In this document: piece after piece, positions 6,449 to 14,932 of the stretch
Position numbering within the stretch: the first letter of the stretch is position 1
Layout: each line of letters starts with the position of its first letter
Assembly (NCBI GenBank): GCA_964401455.1
Contig: CAYNYI010000045.1
Location: 1-23,149 of the forward strand
Source: CAYNYI01 sp964401455
GTDB lineage: Bacteria > Fibrobacterota > OXYB2-FULL-49-7 > CAYNYI01
Direction: 5' to 3'
Length of the DNA stretch: 23,149 nt
Notes under the pieces: generated by a model
Database searches by the model: none
What the model was told of the DNA's origin: nothing
The model's input: the letters and a program-made list of their open reading frames with translations, nothing else
Made by a program: the position numbers and the translations under genes

Positions 6449-7721
6449 CCGGTTTCATGAAATCTTTTTTAATCTCCGAATACTCCTCCATCGAAAAAAT
6501 ACCCGTCTTGAACGAAAAGAACGCGTCATTGTGATATAGCGGATTCTTTGTAATCTGCGGAAGAATTTTTGAAACCTTTTTAAATTCATCTGTTCCGGGA
6601 ACAGGTGAAAAGAGAATCGGTTTTATCCGGGCGCCTGCCTTTTTAAGCTCGTTTATTTTTACCGGATCGGGAATAGTCTTTTTAAGTCCGCAACTCAGCA
6701 TGATGTTTACCCCCGGTTGCCCCTGTCTGAACCCCGCAGCACTAAGGTTATTGAGGCACTCAATGGCTTTTTCGTGCGTAACTTTTCCTCCTGTTTTTTC
6801 ACTTAACAGCGAATCGGAATATTCATATCCGATCCGCAGTGTCTCAAAACCGTGTTCTTTTAATTTATCTGCCGTAAAGGGATCTATTGCTCCGGCATGC
6901 AGTCCGTTAGGGCAATGATATCGCAGTTTTATGCCGCAGCCCGAAAGCCCCTTGCTGATGATTTCGAGTAATTTCAAGAGATGTTCCCGAAAATTAAACA
7001 AAAGAGCGTCATCATAAAAGACTATGTCTTTCAGCTTGCCTTTTTGAGCGGCTTTTAATAAAACACTCGCTGTTCTTTCCATAGAAAGACGGCGGTAGGG
7101 GCCGCTCAGGATCTTTGAGGCGCAGTATGTGCACCCGGATGGGCATCCGGCTGAGATCCTGATCGCTGCCGCGCCGTTGATTATTCTGGGGACTCCTCCA
7201 AAATCGGATTTATCTGTCTTGCCTGTCAATCTGACGATATAATTTTCAAATTCGTTATTCGTTACGACCTCATCGGCACCGCTGAATTTCTGCGCGTGAC
7301 AAGGCATGAGGGACGCATAGGTCCCGCCGAGAATTATACGGGATTTCTTAAATCTTTTTCTTAAAAAATCTATTGTCTCTTTCAATCCGTTGTACCAGAA
7401 TGTCATTCCGGAAGAAATAAAAATCAGATCCGGTTCATTTACTTTGCTGAGCTCTTCTTCGGCTTTTTCATTTGTGAAACCGTACTTTTTAAAGTTCCTT
7501 TGGAAACCCGAGTATAATTCCGGTGCTTTAATAACTTCAGAGAAGAAATCTCCTGTTCCGAATTTTTTGTTTTTTTTATGCGTCCCCAGAAAGTTGATCA
7601 GTTCAGATTTCATTCCGGCTTTATTAAGCCTTTCCTGAATACGGAAGAGGCCAAGCGGACGCATCCATTCGTCATAGCATTTAAAATCATGGATCCAGGG
7701 GTTTATCAGAAGTATATTCAT
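6441..7721 (-). CDS. Radical SAM protein with N-terminal cobalamin-binding-type domain
   Basis: The 426-residue protein opens with a Rossmann-like half (MNILLINPW, then GLFRIQERLNKAGM, DLIFISSGMTFW and ILGGTYASLMP) of the B12-binding type used by many radical-SAM methylases. The second half holds the radical-SAM cluster motif CPSGCTYC (Cys193, Cys197, Cys200), which binds a 4Fe-4S cluster to cleave S-adenosylmethionine. I do not see the DxHxxG cobalamin ligand motif in the first domain, so B12 may be bound base-on or not at all. The substrate cannot be read from the sequence. The ATG lies one base after the stop of the YhcC-type radical-SAM gene and has no ribosome site, so its translation is probably coupled to that gene. 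The 3' end overlaps the convergent YkgJ-like gene by 8 bases. Confidence 0.85.
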   Translation of the reverse strand: MNILLINPWIHDFKCYDEWMRPLGLFRIQERLNKAGMKSELINFLGTHKKNKKFGTGDFFSEVIKAPELYSGFQRNFKKYGFTNEKAEEELSKVNEPDLIFISSGMTFWYNGLKETIDFLRKRFKKSRIILGGTYASLMPCHAQKFSGADEVVTNNEFENYIVRLTGKTDKSDFGGVPRIINGAAAIRISAGCPSGCTYCASKILSGPYRRLSMERTASVLLKAAQKGKLKDIVFYDDALLFNFREHLLKLLEIISKGLSGCGIKLRYHCPNGLHAGAIDPFTADKLKEHGFETLRIGYEYSDSLLSEKTGGKVTHEKAIECLNNLSAAGFRQGQPGVNIMLSCGLKKTIPDPVKINELKKAGARIKPILFSPVPGTDEFKKVSKILPQITKNPLYHNDAFFSFKTGIFSMEEYSEIKKDFMKPAN

Positions 7722-7722
7722 T

Positions 7723-8595
7723 TCAGGAGAAAAATCCGGAAAGCTTTTTTGTAATACGTGTCTTGGCGCCCTCCGCCCAGACCGGGGATATGAGAGTGCC
7801 TTTCATAGGATCTGAAACCAGCCTGTGTATTATTATGTCGTCCCGGAGTTTTTCCAGAAAAGAAAATAGCCAGTCGGTATATTCATCCTCAGTAAGAGGC
7901 CGGTATTTGCCTTTATGGAATAGTGACTCGAGCTCAGTATTTTTTGCCACAAAAAGATTGTGGATCTTTATTCCTCTTATTCCGGTATTGTTCAGAAATT
8001 CGGCCGTCTCTATGAAATTATTCTTTTTCTCTCCCGGGAGTCCGGCTATTACATGCGCTGTGGTTTCAATACCGATATCGCTTAGTGTCTTTTCGGCTTT
8101 TTTGAAGGATGCGGAATCATGGCCGCGGTTTATTCGGAGAAGCGTCATGTCGTTCGCGCTTTGCAGCCCAAGCTCTATACTGAGGTAAGTCTGTGACGAG
8201 GTTTCGCGTAAAACCTCTGTTACATCACCGCTTATACAATCAGGCCGGGTGCCTGCTGAAATTCCGGAAATTATTCCCGTTGAAAGGGCCTCATTTAGAC
8301 GGGCTCGTAAAATGCCGGCGGGGGCATAGGTGTTGGAATAGTTCTGAAAATAAGCTATGAACTTTCTAACTTTCTTTCTCTTTCTGAGAATCTCCGCTTT
8401 TTCGATTATTTGTTCGGAGATACTTTTATCGGGAAAATACGCTGCCGTGCTGAAACTTACATTGCTGCAAAAGGAACAGCCCCGCTCAGAAAGGGTGCCG
8501 TCAAGGTTAGGGCAGGTGAATCCGGCATTTACAGGTAATTTCCAGACTTTCTCCCCGAAAATTTCTCTAAGCCTTTGGTTTATCGTTTTTTTCAC
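7723..8595 (-). CDS. yhcC: YhcC-type radical SAM protein (TIGR01212 family)
   Basis: From the GTG at 8595 the protein has 290 residues and begins VKKTINQRLREIFGEKVWKL, which fits the family's usual N-terminus. The cluster motif is the ELP3-like spacing C-x11-C-x2-C (Cys28, Cys40, Cys43, in NAGFTCPNLDGT and GCSFC). Later features include AYFQNYSNTYAP, SAGTRPDC and ELGLQSANDMTL, all typical of TIGR01212. The biochemical role of this family is unsettled. The frame is open upstream to an ATG at 8679. I reject that start because the 28 extra residues are hydrophobic and unlike the family, no ribosome site precedes it, and a good promoter (8608-8635) lies inside the extension. It is first in a two-gene radical-SAM operon. 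Confidence 0.85.
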   Translation of the reverse strand: MKKTINQRLREIFGEKVWKLPVNAGFTCPNLDGTLSERGCSFCSNVSFSTAAYFPDKSISEQIIEKAEILRKRKKVRKFIAYFQNYSNTYAPAGILRARLNEALSTGIISGISAGTRPDCISGDVTEVLRETSSQTYLSIELGLQSANDMTLLRINRGHDSASFKKAEKTLSDIGIETTAHVIAGLPGEKKNNFIETAEFLNNTGIRGIKIHNLFVAKNTELESLFHKGKYRPLTEDEYTDWLFSFLEKLRDDIIIHRLVSDPMKGTLISPVWAEGAKTRITKKLSGFFS

Positions 8596-8607
8596 GATAA
8601 TTAAAAT

Positions 8608-8635
8608 AATATAAAAAATCAGCGGACAGTGTCTA
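8608..8635 (-). promoter_or_regulatory. Promoter of the yhcC pair, giving a very short leader
   Basis: On the minus strand TAGACA (8635-8630) is followed after 16 bases by TATATT (8613-8608); each differs from consensus at one position. The transcript would begin near 8601, only about 6 bases before the GTG at 8595, with no room for a ribosome site. Confidence 0.45.
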
Positions 8636-8718
8636 AAAATAACTGGCAATCTTGTGCCATAAACTTTTATCTTACTCATTGAACAAATATGTGATTATAT
8701 AATTGGTCGGAGAACATA

Positions 8719-10155
8719 ATGAGAAAACCGGTTTATGAGAATCCCCTGATTTCAAGATATTCCTCCAAAGAGATGCAACGCATTTTTTCTCCGGATTTTA
8801 AATTCAGCACCTGGAGAAAGCTTTGGATAGAACTTGCCTCAGCGGAAAGGAAATTAGGACTGGGGATTAGAGCATCACAGATAGCCCAGATGAAAAAACA
8901 TGTATCGGATATTAATTATAAGGATGCTGAGAAAAGGGAAAGGGAAGTCAGGCATGATGTTATGGCGCATGTGCACGCCTTCGGACTTCAGTGCCCTGAG
9001 GCCAAACCGATAATTCATCTGGGAGCGACCTCCGCGTATGTCGGTGACAATACCGATATTATTCAGCTGCGCGAGGGTATGGAGCTTATCAAGAGCCGGT
9101 TGATTCAGGTTATAAAACCACTAAGGGATTTTTCTTTTAAAAATCGTAACATGCCATGCCTCGGATTCACGCATTTTCAGCCGGCGCAGCTTACGACAGT
9201 CGGTAAAAGGGCTTCACTGTGGCTTAATGAACTTCTTATGGATCTTGAGGAAATAGATTTTTTCCTTGAAAAATTAAGTTTCAGGGGTGTTAAGGGTACT
9301 ACCGGAACTCAGGCAAGCTTTATGGAATTATTTAATAATGACGGCAAAAAAGTCCGCGAACTCGACCGTCTTGTTTCAGAGGCCATGGGCTTTAAAAAAA
9401 CAATACCGGTTACAGGTCAGACATACTCCAGAAAGGCCGATTCCCGGGCTCTGTCGGTACTTTCCGCGATTGCGCAGTCCTGCTCGAAATTCGCGAACGA
9501 TATGCGGCTTCTTGCGAATCTTAAAGAGGCAGAGGAACCTTTTGCGAAAAAACAGATCGGTTCATCTGCGATGGCCTATAAAAGGAATCCTATGCGGTCG
9601 GAACGTATATGTTCGCTTGCCCGTTATGCGGTGTCTCTGGCGCAAAATACGGCCATGACTGCTTCAGTGCAGTGGTTTGAAAGAACTCTGGATGATTCCG
9701 CGAACAAGAGGATTGCTGTTCCGGAATCTTTTCTTGCTGTTGACTCCATTCTTCTGATTTACAGCAACATAGTATCGGGAATAGTTTTGTATCCTGAAAT
9801 GATCCGGAGGCGCATAGCCGGAGAACTCCCTTTCATGATGACAGAAAATATAATAATGAAGGGGGTGGAAAAAGGCGGCGACAGGCAGGAACTGCATGAA
9901 ATCATTCGTTCGCTTTCTATGAAAGCCGCCGATAACGTTAAAAACAGGGGCAAAGACAACAATTTGCTTGAATTAATAGAAAAAAGTCCTGAATTGGATT
10001 TTTCTGCAGAGGAACTCAGGCGTCTGGCCGAACCTTCCCGATATACCGGAAGGGCGGCGGAACAGGTCGAGGAATTCATTAAGAAAAATATTGATCCAGT
10101 GCTGCGCAAAAACAAAAAATATCTTAAGATTAAAAAGGTGCAACTGAAAGTATGA
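8719..10155 (+). CDS. purB: Adenylosuccinate lyase, animal-type
   Basis: The 478-residue enzyme splits SAICAR to AICAR and adenylosuccinate to AMP, both with release of fumarate, in purine synthesis. The fumarase/aspartase-superfamily signature loop is GSSAMAYKRNPMRSERICSL, with Ser282/Ser283 as catalytic candidates; the acid-base His152 lies in GFTHFQPAQLTTVGKR. Other matches are RHDVMAHVH, HLGATSAYVGDNTD, FRGVKGTTGTQASF and QWFERTLDDSANKRI. By memory of the human protein these are nearly identical to animal ADSL, and the length (478) also fits that type better than the shorter Bacillus form (about 430). CGGAGA lies about 7 bases before the ATG. The stop overlaps the lytic transglycosylase start by four bases (ATGA). 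Confidence 0.95.
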   Translation: MRKPVYENPLISRYSSKEMQRIFSPDFKFSTWRKLWIELASAERKLGLGIRASQIAQMKKHVSDINYKDAEKREREVRHDVMAHVHAFGLQCPEAKPIIHLGATSAYVGDNTDIIQLREGMELIKSRLIQVIKPLRDFSFKNRNMPCLGFTHFQPAQLTTVGKRASLWLNELLMDLEEIDFFLEKLSFRGVKGTTGTQASFMELFNNDGKKVRELDRLVSEAMGFKKTIPVTGQTYSRKADSRALSVLSAIAQSCSKFANDMRLLANLKEAEEPFAKKQIGSSAMAYKRNPMRSERICSLARYAVSLAQNTAMTASVQWFERTLDDSANKRIAVPESFLAVDSILLIYSNIVSGIVLYPEMIRRRIAGELPFMMTENIIMKGVEKGGDRQELHEIIRSLSMKAADNVKNRGKDNNLLELIEKSPELDFSAEELRRLAEPSRYTGRAAEQVEEFIKKNIDPVLRKNKKYLKIKKVQLKV

Positions 10156-12743
10156 TAAAATTTAGATATGCTTTAATTTTTTTACTTCCGCTGCTGTTTT
10201 TACCTTCATGTGCTAAAAGACAGCTTATAACTGAAACTGACCGGGGAGATGAGGAAGGAATCGAAGTAGAAATTCCTCCTGTCTCTCAGGAAGATGAAAA
10301 ATATGCAATTGCTGAGGAATTGTACAACGATGCTGCTTTCAATATCGAACATGAGATGTGGGCCGAAGCTGAAAGCAAGCTGGAACAGGCCGAGGATATT
10401 GTTCGTACCCTGATAGCGACTTCGGACGATACGGCTTCGATTACTCTTTACAATATCCTTCTGGAAGAAATTATTGCCGCAAATACGCGAGTTTTGCTTC
10501 ATATAGAAGATCTCAGTGACGATGCATCCGCGGAGGTTCTTACTGACAAACTGGGGATAGATTCTTCGCTTATAGACGTGGAAGACTCTCTTCATGTCAG
10601 GATTTTGTCCCTGATTGATACTTCCGGTTATGATATCCCTATATCGGTCAATAGAAAGGTAATCAACTGTATTAAGTTTTTTATGACAACCGGACGCGAA
10701 CCTATGGAAAAATGGCTGAGCCGCGCGACGGCATATATGCCGGTTATCGACTCTATCCTGCGTTCTGAAGACATGCCCGTAACCCTTAAATACCTTCCCA
10801 TGATAGAGAGCGGATATAATCCGAGAGCCTATTCAAGAGCCGGAGCATCGGGTTTTTGGCAGTTTATTTCAGCGACAGGTCGCCGTTTCGGAATGGACCA
10901 TGATTACTGGTATGATGAGCGGCGCGATCTGATTAAGGCAACACACGGGGCGATTAAATATCTGAGAAAACTCAATAATGAGTTCGATGACTGGTGGCTT
11001 TCGCTTGCTTCTTATAACTGCGGTGAAAACCGAATACGAAGGATTATCAGAAAAACCGGCAACCGGGATTACTGGAAAATGCATTCACTTCCCCGCGAAA
11101 CACGAAGTTATGTTCCTTTGTTCTGCGCGGCTTCTCTTATCGGACGTTCCCCTGAAAAATTCGGCTTTGACAGTATTCCAAAAAGAGAATTGTTCAGATA
11201 CGATACCGTTTTCATAGACTTTTGTCTGGACCTTGATAAGGCAGCGGAATTCGTCGGTATCTCTTATTCGGAGATAAAAGATTTTAACCCGGAAATCATG
11301 CGTTGGTGTACTCCTCCGACAAAGGGGAGGTACACACTTAAAATCCCCGCCGGTTCCAGCGAAAAATTCAAGAAAAAACTTGCCGGCATAGATAAAAAGG
11401 ACAAAGTATCGTGGGTGCGCTACAAAGTCAGAAGGGGAGACGCCCTCTCTTTGATAGCGAACCGTTACGGCGTAAGCCTGAGCGCTCTTAAAAGTATAAA
11501 TAAAATACGGGGCACAAGGATCTGGACAGGACAGCATTTGCTTATTCCCATAAAATCGGGTTCCTCTCCTCCGAAAGCGACCGCAAGGGCATACAGAAAG
11601 TCACGAAGCGCCTTTTCGAAGCCTGAAGGCAGAAAACCGGTTTATCATACAATTAAACCGGGTAATACTATGAGCGAGATTGCCGAACTCTACAATGTGG
11701 GTCTTTCCGAACTCAGAAGATGGAACGGTTTGAGAAAGGGCAGCAGAATATATGTAGGAAGGCGGCTTAAAGTTTATCCCCCGACAGGCTATAAAAGCGT
11801 GTCATCAGGAGGCAATGTTGTTCATACGGTAAAAAGGGGTGAAAATCTTTCATTGATAGCGGACCAATACAGAGTTTCGCTGAGCGATGTTTTGAAAAGA
11901 AACGATCTTGATATGGATTCCCGCATAAATCCTGGCGAAAAAATTGTGATTTCGGGACAAAGAGAGTCCTCCGGAAAAAGTGAAGGACATGAACAGGCTG
12001 TAACATCATACATCGTAAAAGGCGGTGATAACCTATGGAATATTGCCTCGGATTTCGGTGTTTCCATTCATCAAATAAAAAAATGGAACAACAAAAGAGG
12101 CAATTCAATTTTTCCCGGGGAAAAACTTAACATATATTCCGATGCCGGCAAAAAGAACCGGGTGGCAAGGAAAGTTCCTGAAAAGAAATCGGTTTCAGCG
12201 ATTGAAACTGCCGGAGGAGACCGTTCAGGTGATTTGAAACATTATACGGTTAGATCCGGAGACAATATAATCAGGATTGCCTCTAAGCTGCGTGTTAGGG
12301 GTAAAGATCTCCTTGACTGGAATAATATGACAAAAAATTCTACTATTTACCCGGGTCAGAAGCTTAAGTATTATTCCTCATCAGATAAATCGGAATATTA
12401 TACTGTGAGGCCTGGAGATAATTTATGGGAAATTTCAAGGAAATTCGATGTCTCAATTTCCGGATTGAAGCGCGCTAACGGCATAAGCGGTTACTCAATT
12501 AAGCCCGGGCAGAGGCTTGAAATCGTAAAAGAAAGAAGGAAAGTTGATATTTCTTCGGACGAAAGCGGAGCGCAGAGAAGTTCATCACCTAAAACCGTAT
12601 CGTATGTCGTGAAAAGCGGAGATAATTTATGGCAGATAGCCCGAAGCTATAATGTCCATGTTGATGATATTGTCAGACACAATAATCTTGATGACAAAGT
12701 CATAAAACCGGGCATGAAACTCAAAATCAAACTGGAGAACTAA
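10152..12743 (+). CDS. mltD: Membrane-bound lytic murein transglycosylase (MltD-like) with seven LysM repeats
   Basis: The 863-residue protein starts with a lipoprotein signal peptide (MIKFRYALIFLLPLLFLPSC), with Cys20 as likely lipid site. Residues about 30-190 are acidic and helical. The SLT (lysozyme-like, GH23) domain spans about 205-330; catalytic Glu219 lies in LPMIESGYNP, followed by SRAGASGFWQFI and LASYNCGENRI. The C-terminal half holds seven LysM domains at about 421-467, 496-541, 555-600, 617-660, 695-740, 747-790 and 816-861, each with the Y-x-V-x-x-G-[DEN] opening and PG/VG-x-x-L close, separated by Ser/Lys-rich linkers. The enzyme cleaves glycan strands of peptidoglycan to 1,6-anhydro ends; LysM domains bind the glycan. 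MltD of E. coli has far fewer LysM domains. It overlaps purB by four bases and sits 2 bases before sppA. Confidence 0.93.
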   Translation: MIKFRYALIFLLPLLFLPSCAKRQLITETDRGDEEGIEVEIPPVSQEDEKYAIAEELYNDAAFNIEHEMWAEAESKLEQAEDIVRTLIATSDDTASITLYNILLEEIIAANTRVLLHIEDLSDDASAEVLTDKLGIDSSLIDVEDSLHVRILSLIDTSGYDIPISVNRKVINCIKFFMTTGREPMEKWLSRATAYMPVIDSILRSEDMPVTLKYLPMIESGYNPRAYSRAGASGFWQFISATGRRFGMDHDYWYDERRDLIKATHGAIKYLRKLNNEFDDWWLSLASYNCGENRIRRIIRKTGNRDYWKMHSLPRETRSYVPLFCAASLIGRSPEKFGFDSIPKRELFRYDTVFIDFCLDLDKAAEFVGISYSEIKDFNPEIMRWCTPPTKGRYTLKIPAGSSEKFKKKLAGIDKKDKVSWVRYKVRRGDALSLIANRYGVSLSALKSINKIRGTRIWTGQHLLIPIKSGSSPPKATARAYRKSRSAFSKPEGRKPVYHTIKPGNTMSEIAELYNVGLSELRRWNGLRKGSRIYVGRRLKVYPPTGYKSVSSGGNVVHTVKRGENLSLIADQYRVSLSDVLKRNDLDMDSRINPGEKIVISGQRESSGKSEGHEQAVTSYIVKGGDNLWNIASDFGVSIHQIKKWNNKRGNSIFPGEKLNIYSDAGKKNRVARKVPEKKSVSAIETAGGDRSGDLKHYTVRSGDNIIRIASKLRVRGKDLLDWNNMTKNSTIYPGQKLKYYSSSDKSEYYTVRPGDNLWEISRKFDVSISGLKRANGISGYSIKPGQRLEIVKERRKVDISSDESGAQRSSSPKTVSYVVKSGDNLWQIARSYNVHVDDIVRHNNLDDKVIKPGMKLKIKLEN

Positions 12744-12745
12744 AG

Positions 12746-13624
12746 ATGAATCCGAATCAGAAACTGGGCATGGGCTGTCTATTGATTATTGCACTTACTC
12801 TTTCGCTTTTTATTGTCTGTGTAAGTAAAATACCCACTCCCGGAGATGACCAAAAAGGTATTGAACTATCGTCAAAAGAAACAAAGGCCGGGCTTCTTAG
12901 AATTGAAAATTTCCTGATAGACTCAGAACCAGTTATCCTGGCTCTTGAGAAAATGGAGCAGGAAAAATCGATTCCCGTAATAATACTTAGAGTAAATACA
13001 CCGGGCGGAAGCGTTGTGGCTGCTCAGGAAATTTACGGAAAAATTCTGGATCTCAAGAAAAAAGGAAAGAAAATAGTTGTCAGTATGGGGGCTGTGGCCG
13101 CAAGCGGAGGATATTATATAAGCTGCCCCGCAGACAAAATTTTCGCTAATCCGGGAACACTGACCGGAAGTATAGGCGCAATAATGGAGTTTCCCCGGGC
13201 TGAAGAGCTTTTCCGCAAAATCGGTCTAGATTTCAATATTATTAAAAGCGGTGAATTCAAGGATATGGGCTCTCCGCACCGGGAAATGAAACCGCAGGAA
13301 AAGGCCATGCTTCTGAAGGTAATAAATGATGTTCACAGTCAATTTACGGATGATATTGAATCTGTAAGAAATCTTGAGCCCGGAAAGCTCGGGGAAATAG
13401 CGGATGGGCGCATATTTACCGGGCGGCAGGCGCTTTCCGAGGGGCTTGTCGATACCCTGGGTTCCCTTTCTGAAGCGGAGGCTTACGCATGTTTTATTGC
13501 GGGTATTAAAGGTAAACCTAAGATTTATGAGTACAGAAAAAAAACAAAAATTAAGGACTTTTTTTTAGATGAGGTGAAGGGGCTTTTCAGGAGGGGTTAT
13601 AAAACCTCATATTCTTTGTTTTAA
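12746..13624 (+). CDS. sppA: Signal peptide peptidase SppA, short form
   Basis: The 292-residue protein has an N-terminal membrane anchor (about 8-27, LGMGCLLIIALTLSLFIVC) and one S49 peptidase domain. The Ser-Lys dyad is visible: nucleophile Ser120 in GAVAASGGYYIS and general-base Lys172 in KSGEFKDMGSPHR. LRVNTPGGSV, TLTGSIGAIMEFP and GRIFTGRQALSEGLVD are also family markers. The single-domain size matches Bacillus-type SppA rather than the 600-residue E. coli form. The enzyme degrades cleaved signal peptides and other peptides in the membrane. A GGAG sequence overlaps the end of the previous gene, 10-14 bases before the ATG, and the spacing is two bases, so it is in the purB-mltD operon. 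Confidence 0.93.
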   Translation: MNPNQKLGMGCLLIIALTLSLFIVCVSKIPTPGDDQKGIELSSKETKAGLLRIENFLIDSEPVILALEKMEQEKSIPVIILRVNTPGGSVVAAQEIYGKILDLKKKGKKIVVSMGAVAASGGYYISCPADKIFANPGTLTGSIGAIMEFPRAEELFRKIGLDFNIIKSGEFKDMGSPHREMKPQEKAMLLKVINDVHSQFTDDIESVRNLEPGKLGEIADGRIFTGRQALSEGLVDTLGSLSEAEAYACFIAGIKGKPKIYEYRKKTKIKDFFLDEVKGLFRRGYKTSYSLF

Positions 13625-13630
13625 CTGTTT

Positions 13631-14911
13631 ATGGAATCTGCTAAAATATTTTTATCTTCTGACTCGTCCTCCCGGGTTCTTTCTGTTGCCGAAATTCTAT
13701 CAGGTGCTTTCTCTGTCGTATTCAAAAATGTCTATATTGAGAAATCAGAGGAGCCGCTGGATGATTGCGGAGCTTTCCAGGTCTTTATGGGCCTTAGAGA
13801 AGATATTCCCGCATTCAGCCGCTTTTCGGGTTTTCTAAATCAGGAGGATTCTCCCAAAAAGCCTGAATCATACACAATTGTTTTTATTTCAGACAATACT
13901 GTTTTAATAAGTGCCGCGGATATTGGAGGATTGAGACTCGCTGTTTTTGATTTTGCCTGCAACCGGCTTGGATTTAGACCATTGAAATTCTGGACAGGTA
14001 TAAATGAAAAAGACGCCGGATCTGAGCTTATGATTCCCGCCGGTAAAAAAATCACCAGATCTCCGGTTTTTCCCTACAGAGTTTTTTCTTTCGGTAAATA
14101 TGAGGAAAGCATGTTTGCAGGGGAGAACCGCTCAAATAACATGCTTTTTTATATAAAAGTCATTGATTCCGCTTCCGCTCTGGGTTTTAATACGATAGAC
14201 ATAAGCCGCATACGCGAGCATATGCTTTTGCGAAACGGCAGAATTGATGAAAATGATTTTCTGGATCTTGAAGAAATACACAGATATATAAAGGCAAACG
14301 GATTGCTTATGCAAAGCGATATGTCGCTTGGCTGGGAAGTTAAAACAGAACTGGACAGAGAAAAAGGGTGTTGGAGCAGATATTCCGATCTATGGGAGGA
14401 TAAATGGCAGGTTCTTCTTGAAAACAGCCTTCTCGGGGGATCAGATATATTCAGGCTCAGGGCCAGAGCCATTGTCTGGGATGCACCTTACAGCTGCGTA
14501 TGCGATAAATGCGTTAAAAGGGACGTTTATGAGATTGTCGAAAGTATTCTGGATTCCTTTATGAAAACCGCTATGGAGGCGGTTCCGGACGCTGTTCTTG
14601 TATGCGAACTTAGTCATGAGTACTTCGGGGCTTATCTGGATGGACGTTTGAACATCCCGGAAGAGTGGATTATAGTGCTTGAAGACGACCTTTTCGGCGA
14701 ATTGGATGAAAGCTTCACAAACCTTCCCAAAGGGCGTGATTACGGTGTTTACCTGCATTGCGGCAGTGAATACAACAGAGCCGTGCAGGAACAGTTCCTG
14801 GCTCCGCTGTTTAAGAGTTTTAGTTTTGCAATATCAGAAGGTCTGACAAAATATGTAATGGTAAACGGTCAGTTTTTTAAGAATTTTCTTCTTAATATTA
14901 CTAATGCATAA
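13631..14911 (+). CDS. Glycosidase-like protein (DUF4838/GH67-like), N-terminal and barrel part, cut by in-frame TAA
   Basis: A 426-residue protein. The first 130 residues form an alpha/beta domain ending ISAADIGGLRLAVFDFACNR then LGFRPLKFW, which resembles the N-terminal domain of GH67, GH20 and DUF4838 proteins (G-x-x-x-G-x-x-x-A-V-x-x-F, then L-G-x-R). Residues about 150-410 look like a TIM barrel. CDKC (near 293) followed by a helix, then PDAVLVCELSHEYF, resembles the DUF4838 pattern of a Cys pair, helix and P-D strand. No catalytic pair can be named. No signal peptide is seen, unlike most family members. The stop (14909-14911) is followed in the same frame, without another stop, by the next gene (14933-15538), which looks like the missing C-terminal helical part. 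The gene is 6 bases after sppA and has no ribosome site. The function is unproven; the fold assignment is moderate. Confidence 0.65.
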   Translation: MESAKIFLSSDSSSRVLSVAEILSGAFSVVFKNVYIEKSEEPLDDCGAFQVFMGLREDIPAFSRFSGFLNQEDSPKKPESYTIVFISDNTVLISAADIGGLRLAVFDFACNRLGFRPLKFWTGINEKDAGSELMIPAGKKITRSPVFPYRVFSFGKYEESMFAGENRSNNMLFYIKVIDSASALGFNTIDISRIREHMLLRNGRIDENDFLDLEEIHRYIKANGLLMQSDMSLGWEVKTELDREKGCWSRYSDLWEDKWQVLLENSLLGGSDIFRLRARAIVWDAPYSCVCDKCVKRDVYEIVESILDSFMKTAMEAVPDAVLVCELSHEYFGAYLDGRLNIPEEWIIVLEDDLFGELDESFTNLPKGRDYGVYLHCGSEYNRAVQEQFLAPLFKSFSFAISEGLTKYVMVNGQFFKNFLLNITNA

Positions 14912-14932
14912 AAACTTTTATCCGGTGATCAT

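Noticed and set aside
8596..8679. A 28-residue N-terminal extension of the YhcC-type protein
   Set aside because: It is hydrophobic and AT-driven, lacks a ribosome site and contains the promoter; family proteins start near the GTG.
8680..8718. TATAAT-like box upstream of purB
   Set aside because: The nearest TTGAAC is only 13 bases away, so no correctly spaced promoter can be supported.
11085..12108. Minus-strand frames of 81-150 codons opposite the LysM region
   Set aside because: They are produced by the repetitive LysM coding sequence on the plus strand and have no recognisable domain.
11400..12740. Repeat array resembling CRISPR or tandem DNA repeats
   Set aside because: The periodicity is at protein level (LysM domains) with diverged DNA and unequal linkers.
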